From Erysipelotrichaceae bacterium (GTDB lineage: Bacteria; Bacillota_I; Bacilli_A; Erysipelotrichales; Erysipelotrichaceae), in assembly GCA_900754715.1 (NCBI GenBank), contig CAAEDX010000082.1:1-26974 (forward strand): DNA of 26,974 nt. Reading direction: 5' to 3'. Shown here one piece after another: positions 16,189-24,955 of the stretch; positions within the stretch are counted from its first letter, which is position 1, and each line of letters opens with the position of its first letter. A program made the position numbers and the translations under genes. The notes beneath the pieces are model-generated. The model was not told where the DNA came from. It saw only the letters and a program-made list of their open reading frames with translations, and searched no databases.

Positions 16189-16728
16189 TTATTTCTTGAA
16201 AGGCATTCCCATTTCTGCCAGCAATGCCCTAGCTTCTTCGTTGGTCTTCGCAGTCGTGACGATGACGATGTCCATGCCGCGAACCTTGTTTACCTTATCA
16301 TAGTCGATTTCCGGGAAGATGATCTGTTCCTTCACGCCCAGCGTGTAATTGCCGCGTCCGTCGAAAGATGTGTCAGAGACACCGCGGAAGTCACGCACAC
16401 GCGGAAGCGAGATGTTCATCAGCTTGTCCAGGAAATCATACATCTTCTCACGGCGCAGAGTGACCTTGCAGCCGATCGGCATGCCCTCACGCACCTTGAA
16501 GTTTGCGATGGATTTCTTTGCTCTGGTGATCACCGGCGCCTGTCCGGTGATGGCAGCGAGCTCTGCAACAGCCTCATCAAGCGCCTTAGAGTTGGCGATC
16601 GCGTCTCCAACACCCATGTTGATGACGACCTTGTCGATGCAAGGCACTTCCATCACTGACTTATATTCAAACTTCTTCATCAGTGCCGGAACGACTGTTT
16701 CTTTATATTTCTGATTGAGACGGTTCAT
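16189..16728 (-). CDS. rplE: 50S ribosomal protein L5
   Basis: L5 binds 5S rRNA and contacts the P-site tRNA and S13. The 179-residue product shows [40 protein letters not shown] and [17 protein letters not shown]. The ATG at 16728 follows GGAGGG by 8 nt. It lies between rplX and rpsN in standard spc order. Confidence 0.98.
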   Translation of the reverse strand: MNRLNQKYKETVVPALMKKFEYKSVMEVPCIDKVVINMGVGDAIANSKALDEAVAELAAITGQAPVITRAKKSIANFKVREGMPIGCKVTLRREKMYDFLDKLMNISLPRVRDFRGVSDTSFDGRGNYTLGVKEQIIFPEIDYDKVNKVRGMDIVIVTTAKTNEEARALLAEMGMPFKK

Positions 16729-16741
16729 CTTTTAAACCCTC

Positions 16742-17074
16742 CTATTTCTTATCTTTGATGACAGCGCCAGTCTTCTTATTGACGCGTACCTTTACAGTGT
16801 TGCCCTTCTTGTCTGTCTCCAGACGGAAACCGACACGGCCTGCCTTCTTCGCCTTTTCATCATACAGCATGACATTGGAAATATGAATCTTGGCTTCCTT
16901 TTCCATGATACCGCCGTCAGGATTCTGCTGGGTCGGTTTCATGTGTTTCTTCACGATGTTCACGCCCTCAACGATGATTCTGTTTTCCTTCGGGAATACA
17001 GCGGTAACCTCTCCGACAGTATCCTTGTAAGCACCTGTAATGACCTGAACCTTATCACCTTTTTTGATCTTCAC
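16742..17074 (-). CDS. rplX: 50S ribosomal protein L24
   Basis: L24 is an assembly initiator at the exit tunnel. The 110-residue product has the N-terminal KOW motif IKKGDKVQVITGAYKDTVGEV, a second part VNIVKKHMKPTQQNPDGGI and HISNVMLYD. It starts with GTG at 17074, 6-7 nt after AGGAGGT. The gap to rplN is 12 nt. Confidence 0.97.
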   Translation of the reverse strand: MKIKKGDKVQVITGAYKDTVGEVTAVFPKENRIIVEGVNIVKKHMKPTQQNPDGGIMEKEAKIHISNVMLYDEKAKKAGRVGFRLETDKKGNTVKVRVNKKTGAVIKDKK

Positions 17075-17086
17075 AAAGATACCTCC

Positions 17087-17455
17087 TTACAGTACTTCCG
17101 GTGCCAGAGACACGATCTTCATGAAGTCTCTGTCACGCAGCTCACGGGCCACTGGCCCGAAAATTCGTGTTCCGCGCGGTGTGTTGTCATCCTTGATCAA
17201 TACGACCGCGTTGTCATCGAAACGGATATATGTTCCATTTTCACGACGTACGCCGCGCTTTGTACGGACGATGACGCCCTTGACTACGTCGCCCTTCTTC
17301 ACGGTTCCGCCAGGGGAAGCCTGCTTTACCGTGCAGACGACGATATCACCAATGTTTGAAAACTTGCGGACACTGCCGCCCAGACAACGGATGACCAGGA
17401 CTTCCTTGGCTCCGGTATTGTCAGCGACACGCAGTCTACTTTCATTCTGAATCAT
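17087..17455 (-). CDS. rplN: 50S ribosomal protein L14
   Basis: L14 is a conserved 50S protein at the subunit interface. The 122-residue product starts [20 protein letters not shown], includes the [20 protein letters not shown] segment and ends with the family motif [12 protein letters not shown]. Length and ATG start are normal. It follows rpsQ by 20 nt. Confidence 0.98.
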   Translation of the reverse strand: MIQNESRLRVADNTGAKEVLVIRCLGGSVRKFSNIGDIVVCTVKQASPGGTVKKGDVVKGVIVRTKRGVRRENGTYIRFDDNAVVLIKDDNTPRGTRIFGPVARELRDRDFMKIVSLAPEVL

Positions 17456-17475
17456 GAGCTTAACCTCCCAGCGTC

Positions 17476-17733
17476 TTACTTCACCGCTTTTTCAGCGATC
17501 TCAACCAGACGGAAACGCTTGGTTGCAGACAGAGGGCGGGTTTCCATGATCACGACCTTGTCTCCGATTCTGGCTTCATTGTTCTCATCGTGTGCCTTGA
17601 ATTTCTTAGAGTATTTTACACGCTTGCCATACAGCGGGTGTGTCTTTTTCGTATCGATTCTTACCGTGATCGTCTTGTCCATCTTGTCAGATACGACAAC
17701 TCCGCGGTAAACCTTACGGCTGGATCTTTCCAT
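17476..17733 (-). CDS. rpsQ: 30S ribosomal protein S17
   Basis: S17 is an early 30S assembly protein with an OB fold. From the ATG at 17733 the product is 85 residues, with [19 protein letters not shown], the [24 protein letters not shown] loop (seen as [13 protein letters not shown]) and [20 protein letters not shown]. The AGGAGGT lies 7 nt before this ATG; a longer frame to 17769 would overlap rpmC and adds no family sequence. Confidence 0.96.
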   Translation of the reverse strand: MERSSRKVYRGVVVSDKMDKTITVRIDTKKTHPLYGKRVKYSKKFKAHDENNEARIGDKVVIMETRPLSATKRFRLVEIAEKAVK

Positions 17734-17746
17734 TAATCTGACCTCC

Positions 17747-17947
17747 TTATTCCTGACTGCCCATTTCACGCTCAGTCATCACTGTCTTGATACGGGCGAT
17801 CGTCTTTTTCACAGTTTTCAGACGAGCTGTGTTCTCTAACTGACCGGTAGCCTGCTGGAAGCGAAGATTGAAAAGTTCATCCTTAAGCGTTTCGATCTCT
17901 TGCAGTAATTCGGTGTTGCTCTTTTCTCTGATCTCTTTCGCCGTCAT
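17747..17947 (-). CDS. rpmC: 50S ribosomal protein L29
   Basis: L29 is a two-helix protein near the exit tunnel and part of the trigger-factor and SRP docking site. The 66-residue product has the typical [34 protein letters not shown] and [16 protein letters not shown]. It starts 1 nt after the rplP stop and ends 13 nt before rpsQ. Confidence 0.97.
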   Translation of the reverse strand: MTAKEIREKSNTELLQEIETLKDELFNLRFQQATGQLENTARLKTVKKTIARIKTVMTEREMGSQE

Positions 17948-17948
17948 C

Positions 17949-18365
17949 TTACTTCACTTCTCCTTTTCTTACAAACTTGCACTTCACCGGCAGCTTGTGG
18001 CTTGCCAGACGGAAGGCCTCGCGCGCGATCTCCTCGCTCACGCCGCCGATCTCGAACATCACGCGGCCCGGCTTAACGACTGCTACCCAGCCTTCTGGAG
18101 CACCCTTACCAGAACCCATACGTACTTCGAGCGGTTTCTTCGTTCTTGCCAGGTGCGGGAAAATGCGGATCCAGACCTGACCGCCACGCTTCATGTAACG
18201 CGTCATCGCGATACGGGCAGCCTCGATCTGGCGGTTGGACACGTAGTTTCCGCTTTCCGCAACCAGGCCGAATTCACCGAAGCTGACTTCGCGGCCGGCC
18301 TTAGCGCGGCCTTCATAGCTCAGACGGTGAGGTCTTCTGTATTTTGTTCTCTTAGGCATTAACAT
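17949..18365 (-). CDS. rplP: 50S ribosomal protein L16
   Basis: L16 sits by the A-site tRNA near the peptidyl transferase centre. The 138-residue product begins with the invariant [14 protein letters not shown] and has [38 protein letters not shown] and [16 protein letters not shown]. It follows rpsC by 14 nt and adjoins rpmC with a 1-nt gap. Confidence 0.98.
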   Translation of the reverse strand: MLMPKRTKYRRPHRLSYEGRAKAGREVSFGEFGLVAESGNYVSNRQIEAARIAMTRYMKRGGQVWIRIFPHLARTKKPLEVRMGSGKGAPEGWVAVVKPGRVMFEIGGVSEEIAREAFRLASHKLPVKCKFVRKGEVK

Positions 18366-18379
18366 AGTCTGTAACCTCC

Positions 18380-19156
18380 TTAAGCATTTTCAGCCGGAGC
18401 ACTCTTCTTTGCTTCAGCCTTGGCTTCCGTTCTCTGGTTTCCGCCATTGCGGTTGCCGCGAGAACGGCGGTTGTTGCGGCGGCGGCGGTCAGGAGAATTC
18501 TTCGGTGCTTCAGGTTCCTTCACCATTTCTCCCGGGAGCACTTCACCGCGGCAGATCCAGACTTTTACGCCCAGACGGCCGTAAGTCGTCGCTGCCTCTT
18601 CCCATGCATAGTCGATATCCGCACGCAGTGTATGCAGCGGAACGACACCTTCGCTGTATCCCTCTGTACGAGCGATATCAGCACCGCCCAAACGGCCGGA
18701 AACAGCGGTCTTGATGCCCTTTGCGCCGGCGCGCATCGTTCTCTGGATGGCTTTCTTCTGTGCTGTACGGAAAGACGCACGCTGCTCAAGCTGATCAGCG
18801 ATGCTTCTTGCCACCAGGCGGGCATCCAGATCCGGATTAGCGATCTCTACCACGTTCAGGTAGACATTCTTTCCGGTCATCTTTTCCAGCTTCTTCTTCA
18901 GCTGTTCGATATTCTCACCGTTGGTGCCGATCACTACGCCCGGACGTGCCGTGCGGATGATTACCGTCACGCGGTTCTTTGAACGTTCGATTTCGATTCT
19001 TGACACAGATGCGTGCTTGCACTCCTTTGTCAGGAATTCACGGATCTTTACATCTTCCAATAACAGATCGGCATAATCCTTGTCAGCGTACCATCTGGAT
19101 TCCCAGTCGCGGATCACACCAACACGTAATCCGATCGGACTTACTTTCTGTCCCAT
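18380..19156 (-). CDS. rpsC: 30S ribosomal protein S3 with basic C-terminal tail
   Basis: S3 forms part of the mRNA entry channel and its helicase. The protein has the N-terminal [20 protein letters not shown], a KH domain with the [10 protein letters not shown] loop, and the C-terminal S3 domain ending near GEVLPGEM (about 211). An extra tail of about 40 residues rich in Arg, Asn and Gly, then Ala/Lys/Glu, brings the total to 258 rather than about 215-220. The tail is in frame with normal codon spacing and no sign of a frameshift. It lies between rplV and rplP. Confidence 0.97.
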   Translation of the reverse strand: MGQKVSPIGLRVGVIRDWESRWYADKDYADLLLEDVKIREFLTKECKHASVSRIEIERSKNRVTVIIRTARPGVVIGTNGENIEQLKKKLEKMTGKNVYLNVVEIANPDLDARLVARSIADQLEQRASFRTAQKKAIQRTMRAGAKGIKTAVSGRLGGADIARTEGYSEGVVPLHTLRADIDYAWEEAATTYGRLGVKVWICRGEVLPGEMVKEPEAPKNSPDRRRRNNRRSRGNRNGGNQRTEAKAEAKKSAPAENA

Positions 19157-19167
19157 GAGCTACCTCC

Positions 19168-19503
19168 TTAATCACGTTCATCAACCACAACGGTAATGTG
19201 GCTGGTACGTTTGTGGATCGCGCTTGCGGATCCCTTTGCGCGCGGCATGAAACGCTTCAGCGTTACGCCTTCATTGGCATAGCAAGCCTTGACGTACAGC
19301 TTTGTTTCATCCATATCATTATTGTTTACTGCATTTGCGACTGCAGACTTCAGCACTTTCGCGATCGCGGCTGCCGCAGCGTTCGGTGTGAACTTGCAGA
19401 TGGCAGCTGCTTCCTCAACATCTTTCCCGCGGATCAGGTCCAGTACAAGACGTGCTTTTCTAGGCGGGATGCGCAGCGTTTTTGCTGTTGCTCTTACTTC
19501 CAT
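19168..19503 (-). CDS. rplV: 50S ribosomal protein L22
   Basis: L22 lines the polypeptide exit tunnel with its beta hairpin. The 111-residue product shows [37 protein letters not shown] and the hairpin/C-terminal [20 protein letters not shown]. Order rpsS-rplV-rpsC with 11-nt gaps. Confidence 0.98.
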   Translation of the reverse strand: MEVRATAKTLRIPPRKARLVLDLIRGKDVEEAAAICKFTPNAAAAAIAKVLKSAVANAVNNNDMDETKLYVKACYANEGVTLKRFMPRAKGSASAIHKRTSHITVVVDERD

Positions 19504-19514
19504 CTTTGCTCCTC

Positions 19515-19793
19515 CTATCTCTTAGCTTTCTTGTCATCTGCCCCGTGACCGCTGTATTTGCGTGTCGGAACAAACTCACCAAGTTTATGTCCTACCATAT
19601 CCTCTGTGACATACACAGGCAGGTGTTCTTTTCCATTGTAAACGGCAAATGTATGTTCAACAAACTGCGGGAAGATCGTTGAACGGCGAGACCAGGTCTT
19701 GATGACCTCTTTCTTATTTGCCGCGTTCAGCTTTTCCACCTTTTTCATCAGGTGGTCATCACAGAATGGGCCTTTTTTCAGACTACGACTCAT
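19515..19793 (-). CDS. rpsS: 30S ribosomal protein S19
   Basis: S19 in the 30S head contacts S13 and the A-site finger. The 92-residue product starts [18 protein letters not shown], has [21 protein letters not shown] and [17 protein letters not shown]. Standard length and order between rplB and rplV. Confidence 0.98.
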   Translation of the reverse strand: MSRSLKKGPFCDDHLMKKVEKLNAANKKEVIKTWSRRSTIFPQFVEHTFAVYNGKEHLPVYVTEDMVGHKLGEFVPTRKYSGHGADDKKAKR

Positions 19794-19813
19794 TTTCTCA
19801 TATCCTCCTTTGT

Positions 19814-20647
19814 CTATTTGCCATTGCGACGGCGAACGATCAGCTTGTCAGAAGCTTTCTTCGTCTTGCGCGTCTTCACACCCATGGCCTTCTTGCCCCA
19901 TGGTGTCATCGGTGACTTACGTCCGATCGGCGTGCGTCCCTCACCACCACCGTGCGGGTGATCGTTCGGGTTCATGACAGAACCGCGGACCGTCGGGCGG
20001 ATGCCCTTCCAGCGGTTGCGTCCCGCTTTACCGATGTTGACCAGGTTGTGGTCCTCGTTACCTACCACACCGACCGTGGCGCGGCAATTAGACAGGATCT
20101 TGCGAACCTCGCCTGAAGAAAGGCGTACGGTCACATATTTGTCCTCGATACCCAGGATCTGTGCGGAGCATCCGGCAGAACGCGCCAGCTGTCCGCCTTT
20201 GCCCGGCTTCAGCTCGACATTGTGGATGAACGTACCTTCCGGCATATCCTTCATCTCCAGACAGTTGCCCACTTTGATGTCGGCATCCTTTCCGGAAATG
20301 ACCTTCATTCCCACCGTCAGGCCCTTCGGAGCCAGGATGTAGCGCTTCTCACCATCTACATAGTGCAGCAGCGCGATGTTTGCAGAACGGTTCGGATCGT
20401 ATTCGATCGTCGCAACCTTTGCGGGGATGCCGTCCTTGTTGCGCTTGAAATCGATGATACGATAGTTGCGCTTGTGCCCTCCGCCCTGATGGCGAGTGGT
20501 GATGCGTCCGTTGTTGTTTCTTCCGCCCTTGCTCTTCAGCGATACGACCAGAGATTTCTCCGGCTTGTTGGTTGTGATTTCCTCAAATGTCAGAGATGAC
20601 ATTCCACGACGCCCTGGCGTCGTCGGTTTATACTTCTTGATCGGCAT
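19814..20647 (-). CDS. rplB: 50S ribosomal protein L2
   Basis: L2 is a core 50S protein needed for subunit association and peptidyl transfer. The 277-residue product has [39 protein letters not shown], the [24 protein letters not shown] segment ([17 protein letters not shown]), and the conserved C-terminal [21 protein letters not shown] 56-nt gap containing a hairpin precedes it. Confidence 0.98.
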   Translation of the reverse strand: MPIKKYKPTTPGRRGMSSLTFEEITTNKPEKSLVVSLKSKGGRNNNGRITTRHQGGGHKRNYRIIDFKRNKDGIPAKVATIEYDPNRSANIALLHYVDGEKRYILAPKGLTVGMKVISGKDADIKVGNCLEMKDMPEGTFIHNVELKPGKGGQLARSAGCSAQILGIEDKYVTVRLSSGEVRKILSNCRATVGVVGNEDHNLVNIGKAGRNRWKGIRPTVRGSVMNPNDHPHGGGEGRTPIGRKSPMTPWGKKAMGVKTRKTKKASDKLIVRRRNGK

Positions 20648-20675
20648 GAACCTTTTCCTCCTTACGCATGTTTAT

Positions 20676-20700
20676 TCAGGAAATAGCGCAGTCTTCCTGA
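20676..20700 (-). repeat. Inverted repeat in the rplW-rplB gap
   Basis: Arms TCAGGAA (20700-20694) and TTCCTGA (20682-20676), 7 bp perfect with an 11-nt loop. It is in the longest gap (56 nt) inside the operon and has no T-run, so it is not an intrinsic terminator. It could be an mRNA processing or translation-control element. Confidence 0.4.
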
Positions 20701-20703
20701 TCC

Positions 20704-21003
20704 TTACTTCTCGGTATTCTCACCGAAAAGATCGATATCCTGTCCGGCCTTGATCTTGACGATGGCCTTGCGGACAGCCTTGGTCTTGCCGACATAGCGG
20801 CCGACACGCTTCGTCTTCGGCTTCACGTTCATGATGTTGACCTTTTCCACATCAACGCCGAAGATATGTTCAACGGCACGTGCAACCTCGATCTTGTTCG
20901 TTCCCTTGGCAACTTCGAACGTCACCTTGTTGTCTTCATCCATGTATCTCATCGATTTCTCGGTGATGATCGGACGAATGATGATATCTCTGTAGTTATT
21001 CAT
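20704..21003 (-). CDS. rplW: 50S ribosomal protein L23
   Basis: L23 lies at the tunnel exit and binds trigger factor and SRP. The 99-residue product has [40 protein letters not shown] and [24 protein letters not shown] basic C-terminus. The ATG overlaps the rplD stop as TAATG. Order rplD-rplW-rplB is standard. Confidence 0.97.
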   Translation of the reverse strand: MNNYRDIIIRPIITEKSMRYMDEDNKVTFEVAKGTNKIEVARAVEHIFGVDVEKVNIMNVKPKTKRVGRYVGKTKAVRKAIVKIKAGQDIDLFGENTEK

Positions 21004-21632
21004 TATCCTAATGCCTCCTCAACGTCGCGCACGGCAGCTTCTGTGAAGACGATCCTGTTCGCATTCATGATGTCATACACATTGATCTTGGAAGATGTCA
21101 GCATCATCATCGTCGGGATGTTGCGCATAGACAGCAGCGCGTTCGTGTAATCTTCGTTCTCTGATACGACGAACAGCGTTTTCTTCGGTGCGCTGATCGC
21201 TTCGATGATCTTGTTGAACGTCTTCGTCTTCGGCGCATCGATCGTGAACTTGTCCAATACGCTCATTGCGTTCTCATTGACTTTATCGCTCAGCACGGAC
21301 TTCAGTGCCAGGCGGCGAACCTTGCGGTTCAGGCGATAGCCATATTTGCGCGGCTTCGGTCCGAACACAGTTCCTCCGCCTCGCCACTGTGCGGCGCGGA
21401 TGCTTCCCTGACGGGCGCGTCCGGTACCTTTCTGTCGCCACGGCTTGCGGCCTCCGCCGCTGACTTCGCTGCGTCCCTTTGTGCAATGCGTACCCTGACG
21501 GCGGCTGGCCAGCTGCATCACCACGGCGTCATACATGCACTGCTGATTTGGCTCGATACCAAAAATTTCGTCTTTCAGCTCGATCGAGCTGACAACTTTA
21601 CCTTCCTGGTTGATTACATCCATCTTAGGCAT
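21003..21632 (-). CDS. rplD: 50S ribosomal protein L4
   Basis: L4 lines the exit tunnel, and in some bacteria also represses its own S10 operon. The 209-residue product has the tunnel-loop region [39 protein letters not shown] and [20 protein letters not shown]. Gap to rplC is 3 nt; the stop overlaps the rplW ATG. Whether L4 regulates this S10 leader is open. Confidence 0.98.
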   Translation of the reverse strand: MPKMDVINQEGKVVSSIELKDEIFGIEPNQQCMYDAVVMQLASRRQGTHCTKGRSEVSGGGRKPWRQKGTGRARQGSIRAAQWRGGGTVFGPKPRKYGYRLNRKVRRLALKSVLSDKVNENAMSVLDKFTIDAPKTKTFNKIIEAISAPKKTLFVVSENEDYTNALLSMRNIPTMMMLTSSKINVYDIMNANRIVFTEAAVRDVEEALG

Positions 21633-21635
21633 CTG

Positions 21636-22325
21636 TTATTCCTCCTCTGCTTTCGTGTAGTCTACTAAAGTGACGGGGGCCTTGTTTCCTTTTGAACATT
21701 TTGCAGTGCGCACCATTACCAGCCCGCGCTTCGGTCCAGGCACATTGCCCTTGATTAACAGGTAGTTCTTTTCAGCGTCCACCTTGATCACGGTCAGGTT
21801 CTGCGCAGTCGTGCGGTAACCGCCCTCCTGGCCGGCCATGATCGTTCCCTTCAGGATCTTACCCTGACGAGAAGTGATACCGTTGGTCGCGAGAGAACCG
21901 ATATGACGGATGTTCTTGGAACCACCGTGTGTCTTCGGTCCCTGATGTGCGTTGTTGCGCACGATCGTACCGTTGTATCCGCGGCCCTTGCTGGTGCCGA
22001 TGACATCTACTGTTTCGCCGGCCGCGAAGATATCCACCTTCACCTCATCGCCGACATTGACTTCGAGCTCGCAGTCGCGCACTTCTCTCACGAAGCGCTT
22101 CGGTGCGGTATTCGCTTTTTTCGCATGTCCGATGTTCGCCTTGGTGGCACGCTTTTCCTTCATGTCCTCAAAGCCGAGCTGAACAGCTTCATATCCGTCA
22201 TTTTCCACGGTCTTCTTCTGCAGAACGATGTTCGGCGTCGCTTCTACGACCGTTACCGGAATCATCACTCCGTCTTCTGTGAAGACCTGGGTCATTCCTA
22301 ACTTACGTCCTAAAATACCTTTCAT
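21636..22325 (-). CDS. rplC: 50S ribosomal protein L3
   Basis: L3 starts 50S assembly and reaches the peptidyl transferase centre. From the ATG at 22325 the product is 229 residues and begins with the family start MKGILGRKLGMTQVF, with an AGGT-type site (GGAGGT) 7 nt upstream. An ATG at 22340 overlaps the rpsJ stop, but it would be used only without the ribosome binding site. Central signatures are GTSKGRGYNGTIVRNN, HGGSKNIRHIGSLA and GPKRGLVMVR. Confidence 0.97.
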   Translation of the reverse strand: MKGILGRKLGMTQVFTEDGVMIPVTVVEATPNIVLQKKTVENDGYEAVQLGFEDMKEKRATKANIGHAKKANTAPKRFVREVRDCELEVNVGDEVKVDIFAAGETVDVIGTSKGRGYNGTIVRNNAHQGPKTHGGSKNIRHIGSLATNGITSRQGKILKGTIMAGQEGGYRTTAQNLTVIKVDAEKNYLLIKGNVPGPKRGLVMVRTAKCSKGNKAPVTLVDYTKAEEE

Positions 22326-22339
22326 GCTGTGCACCTCCA

Positions 22340-22651
22340 TTAAAGCTTAATTTCGATGTCCACACCGCTCGGCAGCTCCAGGCGGCTCAGTGAGTCGATG
22401 GTTTCTGCGCTCGGTCCGACGATCTCGATCAAACGCTTGTGCGTTCTGATTTCGAACTGCTCACGGGAATCTTTGTACTTGTGTACCGCACGCAGGATGG
22501 TGACCACCTGCTTCTCAGTCGGCAGCGGTACCGGGCCGACGATCTTCTTTGCACCGTGATCCTGTGCCGCCTTGACGATCTTCTCGGCAGACGCATCCAG
22601 GATTCTGTGCTCGTAAGCTTTTAAACGAATTCTTACGCTGTTTTTTGCCAT
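22340..22651 (-). CDS. rpsJ: 30S ribosomal protein S10
   Basis: S10 is a 30S head protein and, with NusB, a transcription antitermination factor. The 103-residue product has [40 protein letters not shown] and [20 protein letters not shown]. The ATG follows AAGGAG by about 8 nt. It is the first gene of the superoperon, with its own promoter and a structured leader. The rpsL-rpsG-fusA-tuf genes usually found upstream are not in the window; an aminopeptidase operon is there instead. Confidence 0.98.
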   Translation of the reverse strand: MAKNSVRIRLKAYEHRILDASAEKIVKAAQDHGAKKIVGPVPLPTEKQVVTILRAVHKYKDSREQFEIRTHKRLIEIVGPSAETIDSLSRLELPSGVDIEIKL

Positions 22652-22767
22652 GAATAAATCTCCTTTCGCCTATATCCAGATAGACTCGCTCGATGCGAAT
22701 TCCCTGACCCGCCCCTCATGACAACGCTTTTCAGTGGGTCAGCAACCTCGCACGTCCTCGCGGTCGC
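22652..22767 (-). promoter_or_regulatory. Structured 5' leader of the S10 operon
   Basis: The transcript from about 22767 to the rpsJ ATG can form three hairpins: GCGACC/GGTTGC (22767-22762 with 22747-22742, with G-U), CTGACCC/GGGTCAG (22742-22736 with 22710-22704, 7 bp, 25-nt loop that can pair further) and TCGC/GCGA around 22699-22687. The ribosome binding site AAGGAG follows. The first two stems abut at 22742 and compete for one base. Folding and L4 dependence are untested; known S10 leaders in proteobacteria act through L4. Confidence 0.45.
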
Positions 22768-22773
22768 TTGTAT

Positions 22774-22802
22774 ATTGTACCAAAGCAAAAGCCTATATGC
22801 AA
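22774..22802 (-). promoter_or_regulatory. Promoter of the S10-spc-alpha superoperon
   Basis: A -35 TTGCAT (22802-22797), 17-base spacer and -10 TACAAT (22779-22774), preceded by an A/T-rich stretch (22803-22900) that could serve as an UP element. It is the only strong promoter candidate in the gap before rpsJ. Confidence 0.6.
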
Positions 22803-22912
22803 GGGCTTTTTGGCAATTTTGTGATTTTTTGCGCAATGCTTTTACCAGCTCTTTTTTGTCTGGAGATGGAAGCGTTTGCACCATTTTTGCGTGGTTTTTC
22901 ATTGATTTTCAT

Positions 22913-22945
22913 AAGAAAAAGAAGCCTTTTTTCTAAGACTTCTTT
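22913..22945 (-). terminator. Intrinsic terminator overlapping the stop codon of the membrane-protein gene
   Basis: In the transcript AAAGAAGTC (22945-22937) pairs with GGCTTCTTT (22926-22918), 9 bp with one G-U, and a 10-nt loop. A T-rich TTCTT tail follows. The stop codon of the upstream gene (22935-22933) lies inside the loop. Confidence 0.7.
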
Positions 22946-23607
22946 AATTCCATTTGCTGCTGCGTATAGCGCTTCATGCGCCGATTCGTGATGAAATACG
23001 CCACCACCAGCAACAGATAGGAGATATCAAAATTTCCTGGAACCGTCACCTTGGTGATGATGCAAAGCACCAGCACGGCCAGATCACAGCTCAGATAAAA
23101 CCGTTTTTCTTTGTTTTTACGGATCACGCGCCAGTGGATCTGATAATTACGCGCTGCGAAGACGAGCCCCAATGCCCCGGCGATCAGATCCACGCTGAAA
23201 TTGATGAGGAAGCTTTCCATGATCAGATTTTTGAGAAAGAGCAAGATGATGCTGACACAGAAGACCAGCCAGATGCCAGAGATCGTAAATTTTTCATAAT
23301 CTTGCTGCAGCAGCTTGCGCTGCGTCTGCCGGTAAGCCGGGGCATGTTTCACTTTGCTCAGCCAGTTGCGGAAATCCCGTTCCGGACTGATGATGAGCGA
23401 AGGCTTCTTTTTCTTGGCCATTCCCTCACTGAGCTGATCGAGCGCGGTATTGGCGATGAGGTCGATCTCCTCATCGCTCATGCCGCTGTGAAGCAATGTA
23501 TCTTCCAGATCAAAGAACAGCTTTGCATATTCCGGGTCCAGCTTCTTTGCCAGATGCAGATTATCAATATGGACCCTGCGCTCCTTCTTTTTCTTCGCGC
23601 GTGCCAT
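22933..23607 (-). CDS. Predicted membrane protein, unknown function (four helices)
   Basis: A 224-residue protein. Residues 1-13 are very basic (ARAKKKKERR), 14-105 form a soluble helical part with LDPEYAKLFFDLEDTLLHSG and repeated lysine clusters, and four hydrophobic segments follow at about 108-128, 131-150, 168-185 and 190-208, ending with a basic tail. I do not recognise the family. The ATG at 23607 is 2 nt after the aminopeptidase stop with no near ribosome binding site (GAGGT about 12 nt away), suggesting coupling. An upstream in-frame extension to 23658 is arginine-rich shadow sequence. The basic soluble part and helix pairs may suggest a scaffold or sensor, which is speculation. Confidence 0.7.
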   Translation of the reverse strand: MARAKKKKERRVHIDNLHLAKKLDPEYAKLFFDLEDTLLHSGMSDEEIDLIANTALDQLSEGMAKKKKPSLIISPERDFRNWLSKVKHAPAYRQTQRKLLQQDYEKFTISGIWLVFCVSIILLFLKNLIMESFLINFSVDLIAGALGLVFAARNYQIHWRVIRKNKEKRFYLSCDLAVLVLCIITKVTVPGNFDISYLLLVVAYFITNRRMKRYTQQQMELKKS

Positions 23608-23609
23608 TC

Positions 23610-24929
23610 TTATGCTTCGACCTCGATGCGCTCGCTGCCGCTGATGCGCAGATTGCACTCATAAAAGGCGCTCAGTGCCTGGATCATGTAAGCAGTGTCC
23701 TTGATGCCTGCCGTCTCATAAGAAGAATGCATGGCAAGCTGTGCAAGCCCGATATCCACCGTGTGCAGCGATACTTGCTGCGATGAGAGATTGCCCAGCG
23801 TGCTGCCGCCCGCCATATCTGAACGGTTGGCGAAATGCTGCACCGGCACCCCTGCTTTTTCACAGATGCGGCTAAACACTGCGGAGCTGACTGCGTCTGT
23901 CGTATACTTCTGATTGGCGCTGAACTTGATGACGATCCCCTTATTCATATAAGTGCAGTTCTCCGCATCAGTCTTTTCCGGATGATTCGGATGCACAGCG
24001 TGCGCATTGTCACAGGAGACCATGAAGCTCTTGGCCACAGCGCGGTAATAATCCTCACGCGTATGACCCAGGTTATCATTGATCCGGTTCAGCACGTCAT
24101 TCAGGAAAGTAGACAACGCACCTTGTTTTGTACCTGAACCGACTTCCTCATTGTCAAAGCATGCATAGACATTGATCGCATGATCATTATTCCCGGCAAG
24201 CATTGCCTTCAGCGACGTAAACGCGCACTGCAGGTCATCCAGCTTCGGCGAAGAGATAAATTCCTCTTTTGCGCCCCATACTGAAGGCGCCATGCGATTG
24301 ACCAGATACAGATCCATGCCAAAGATATCTTGATCTTCACAGCCCAGCTCCTGCGCGATGAGACGGCGGAAGTCGCCTTCCTCACATTCACCGGCCGAGA
24401 ACAATGGCAGCAGATCTACCTGATTGTTGTATTTCAGCCCATTGTTCACTTCCCGATTCATGTGGATGGCCACATTAGGAATGAGCACTAGGTCTCGATC
24501 AAAGGAAAGCAGCTTGCTCACAAGGGCGTCCCCTTCTCTGACCAGCACGCGGCCGGCAATAGAGAGCGGACGATCCATCCATGTCGCGCAAAGCATGCCG
24601 CCATACCCTTCGGTATTCAGCTGCATATATCCGCCTTTGCCTTTCAGCTCAGCGTGTTCCTTAACCTTAAAAGTCGGTGAATCGCTATGAGAAGAGGTGA
24701 TCTGGAAATGATAATCATCCAGATCCTTGCCGATCGCAAATGCGATCACGCTGGAGCCATTGCGGGTGGTGAAATATTTGCCGCCTTTTTCCAGCTTCCA
24801 GGCATCGCATTCTTTCAGTTCGGTATAACCTGCGTCCCTGAGCATGCTGCTGATCGTGCTGACCGCATGAAAACAGCTCGGACTTTTTTGAATAAAAGAT
24901 AAAAGTTCCTCAGATACTCGCTTAAACAT
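23610..24929 (-). CDS. M18-family aminopeptidase
   Basis: A zinc metallopeptidase of family M18, which releases N-terminal residues (often Asp or Glu) from peptides; cytoplasmic. Catalytic and metal residues are seen in ITSSHSDSPTFKVK (His), FDNEEVGSGTKQGA (the two glutamates), SCDNAHAVHPN (Asp) and GSTLGNLSSQQVSLHTVDIG (His). Total is 439 residues from the ATG at 24929, normal for M18. A tandem ATG at 24932 is also possible; 24929 has 7 nt spacing from GGAGGT. Substrate specificity is not readable. It has its own promoter, with a palindrome in the spacer, and is followed 2 nt later by the membrane-protein gene. Confidence 0.9.
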   Translation of the reverse strand: MFKRVSEELLSFIQKSPSCFHAVSTISSMLRDAGYTELKECDAWKLEKGGKYFTTRNGSSVIAFAIGKDLDDYHFQITSSHSDSPTFKVKEHAELKGKGGYMQLNTEGYGGMLCATWMDRPLSIAGRVLVREGDALVSKLLSFDRDLVLIPNVAIHMNREVNNGLKYNNQVDLLPLFSAGECEEGDFRRLIAQELGCEDQDIFGMDLYLVNRMAPSVWGAKEEFISSPKLDDLQCAFTSLKAMLAGNNDHAINVYACFDNEEVGSGTKQGALSTFLNDVLNRINDNLGHTREDYYRAVAKSFMVSCDNAHAVHPNHPEKTDAENCTYMNKGIVIKFSANQKYTTDAVSSAVFSRICEKAGVPVQHFANRSDMAGGSTLGNLSSQQVSLHTVDIGLAQLAMHSSYETAGIKDTAYMIQALSAFYECNLRISGSERIEVEA

Positions 24930-24955
24930 CATATTTACCTCCGTTTAACGCCATC

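Noticed and set aside
17734..17769. Longer N-terminus for S17
   Set aside because: It would overlap rpmC and lacks family sequence; a good ribosome binding site places the start at 17733.
22633..22902. Short minus-strand frame of 89 codons across the S10 promoter and leader
   Set aside because: It spans the predicted promoter and untranslated leader, has no family resemblance and overlaps rpsJ in another frame.
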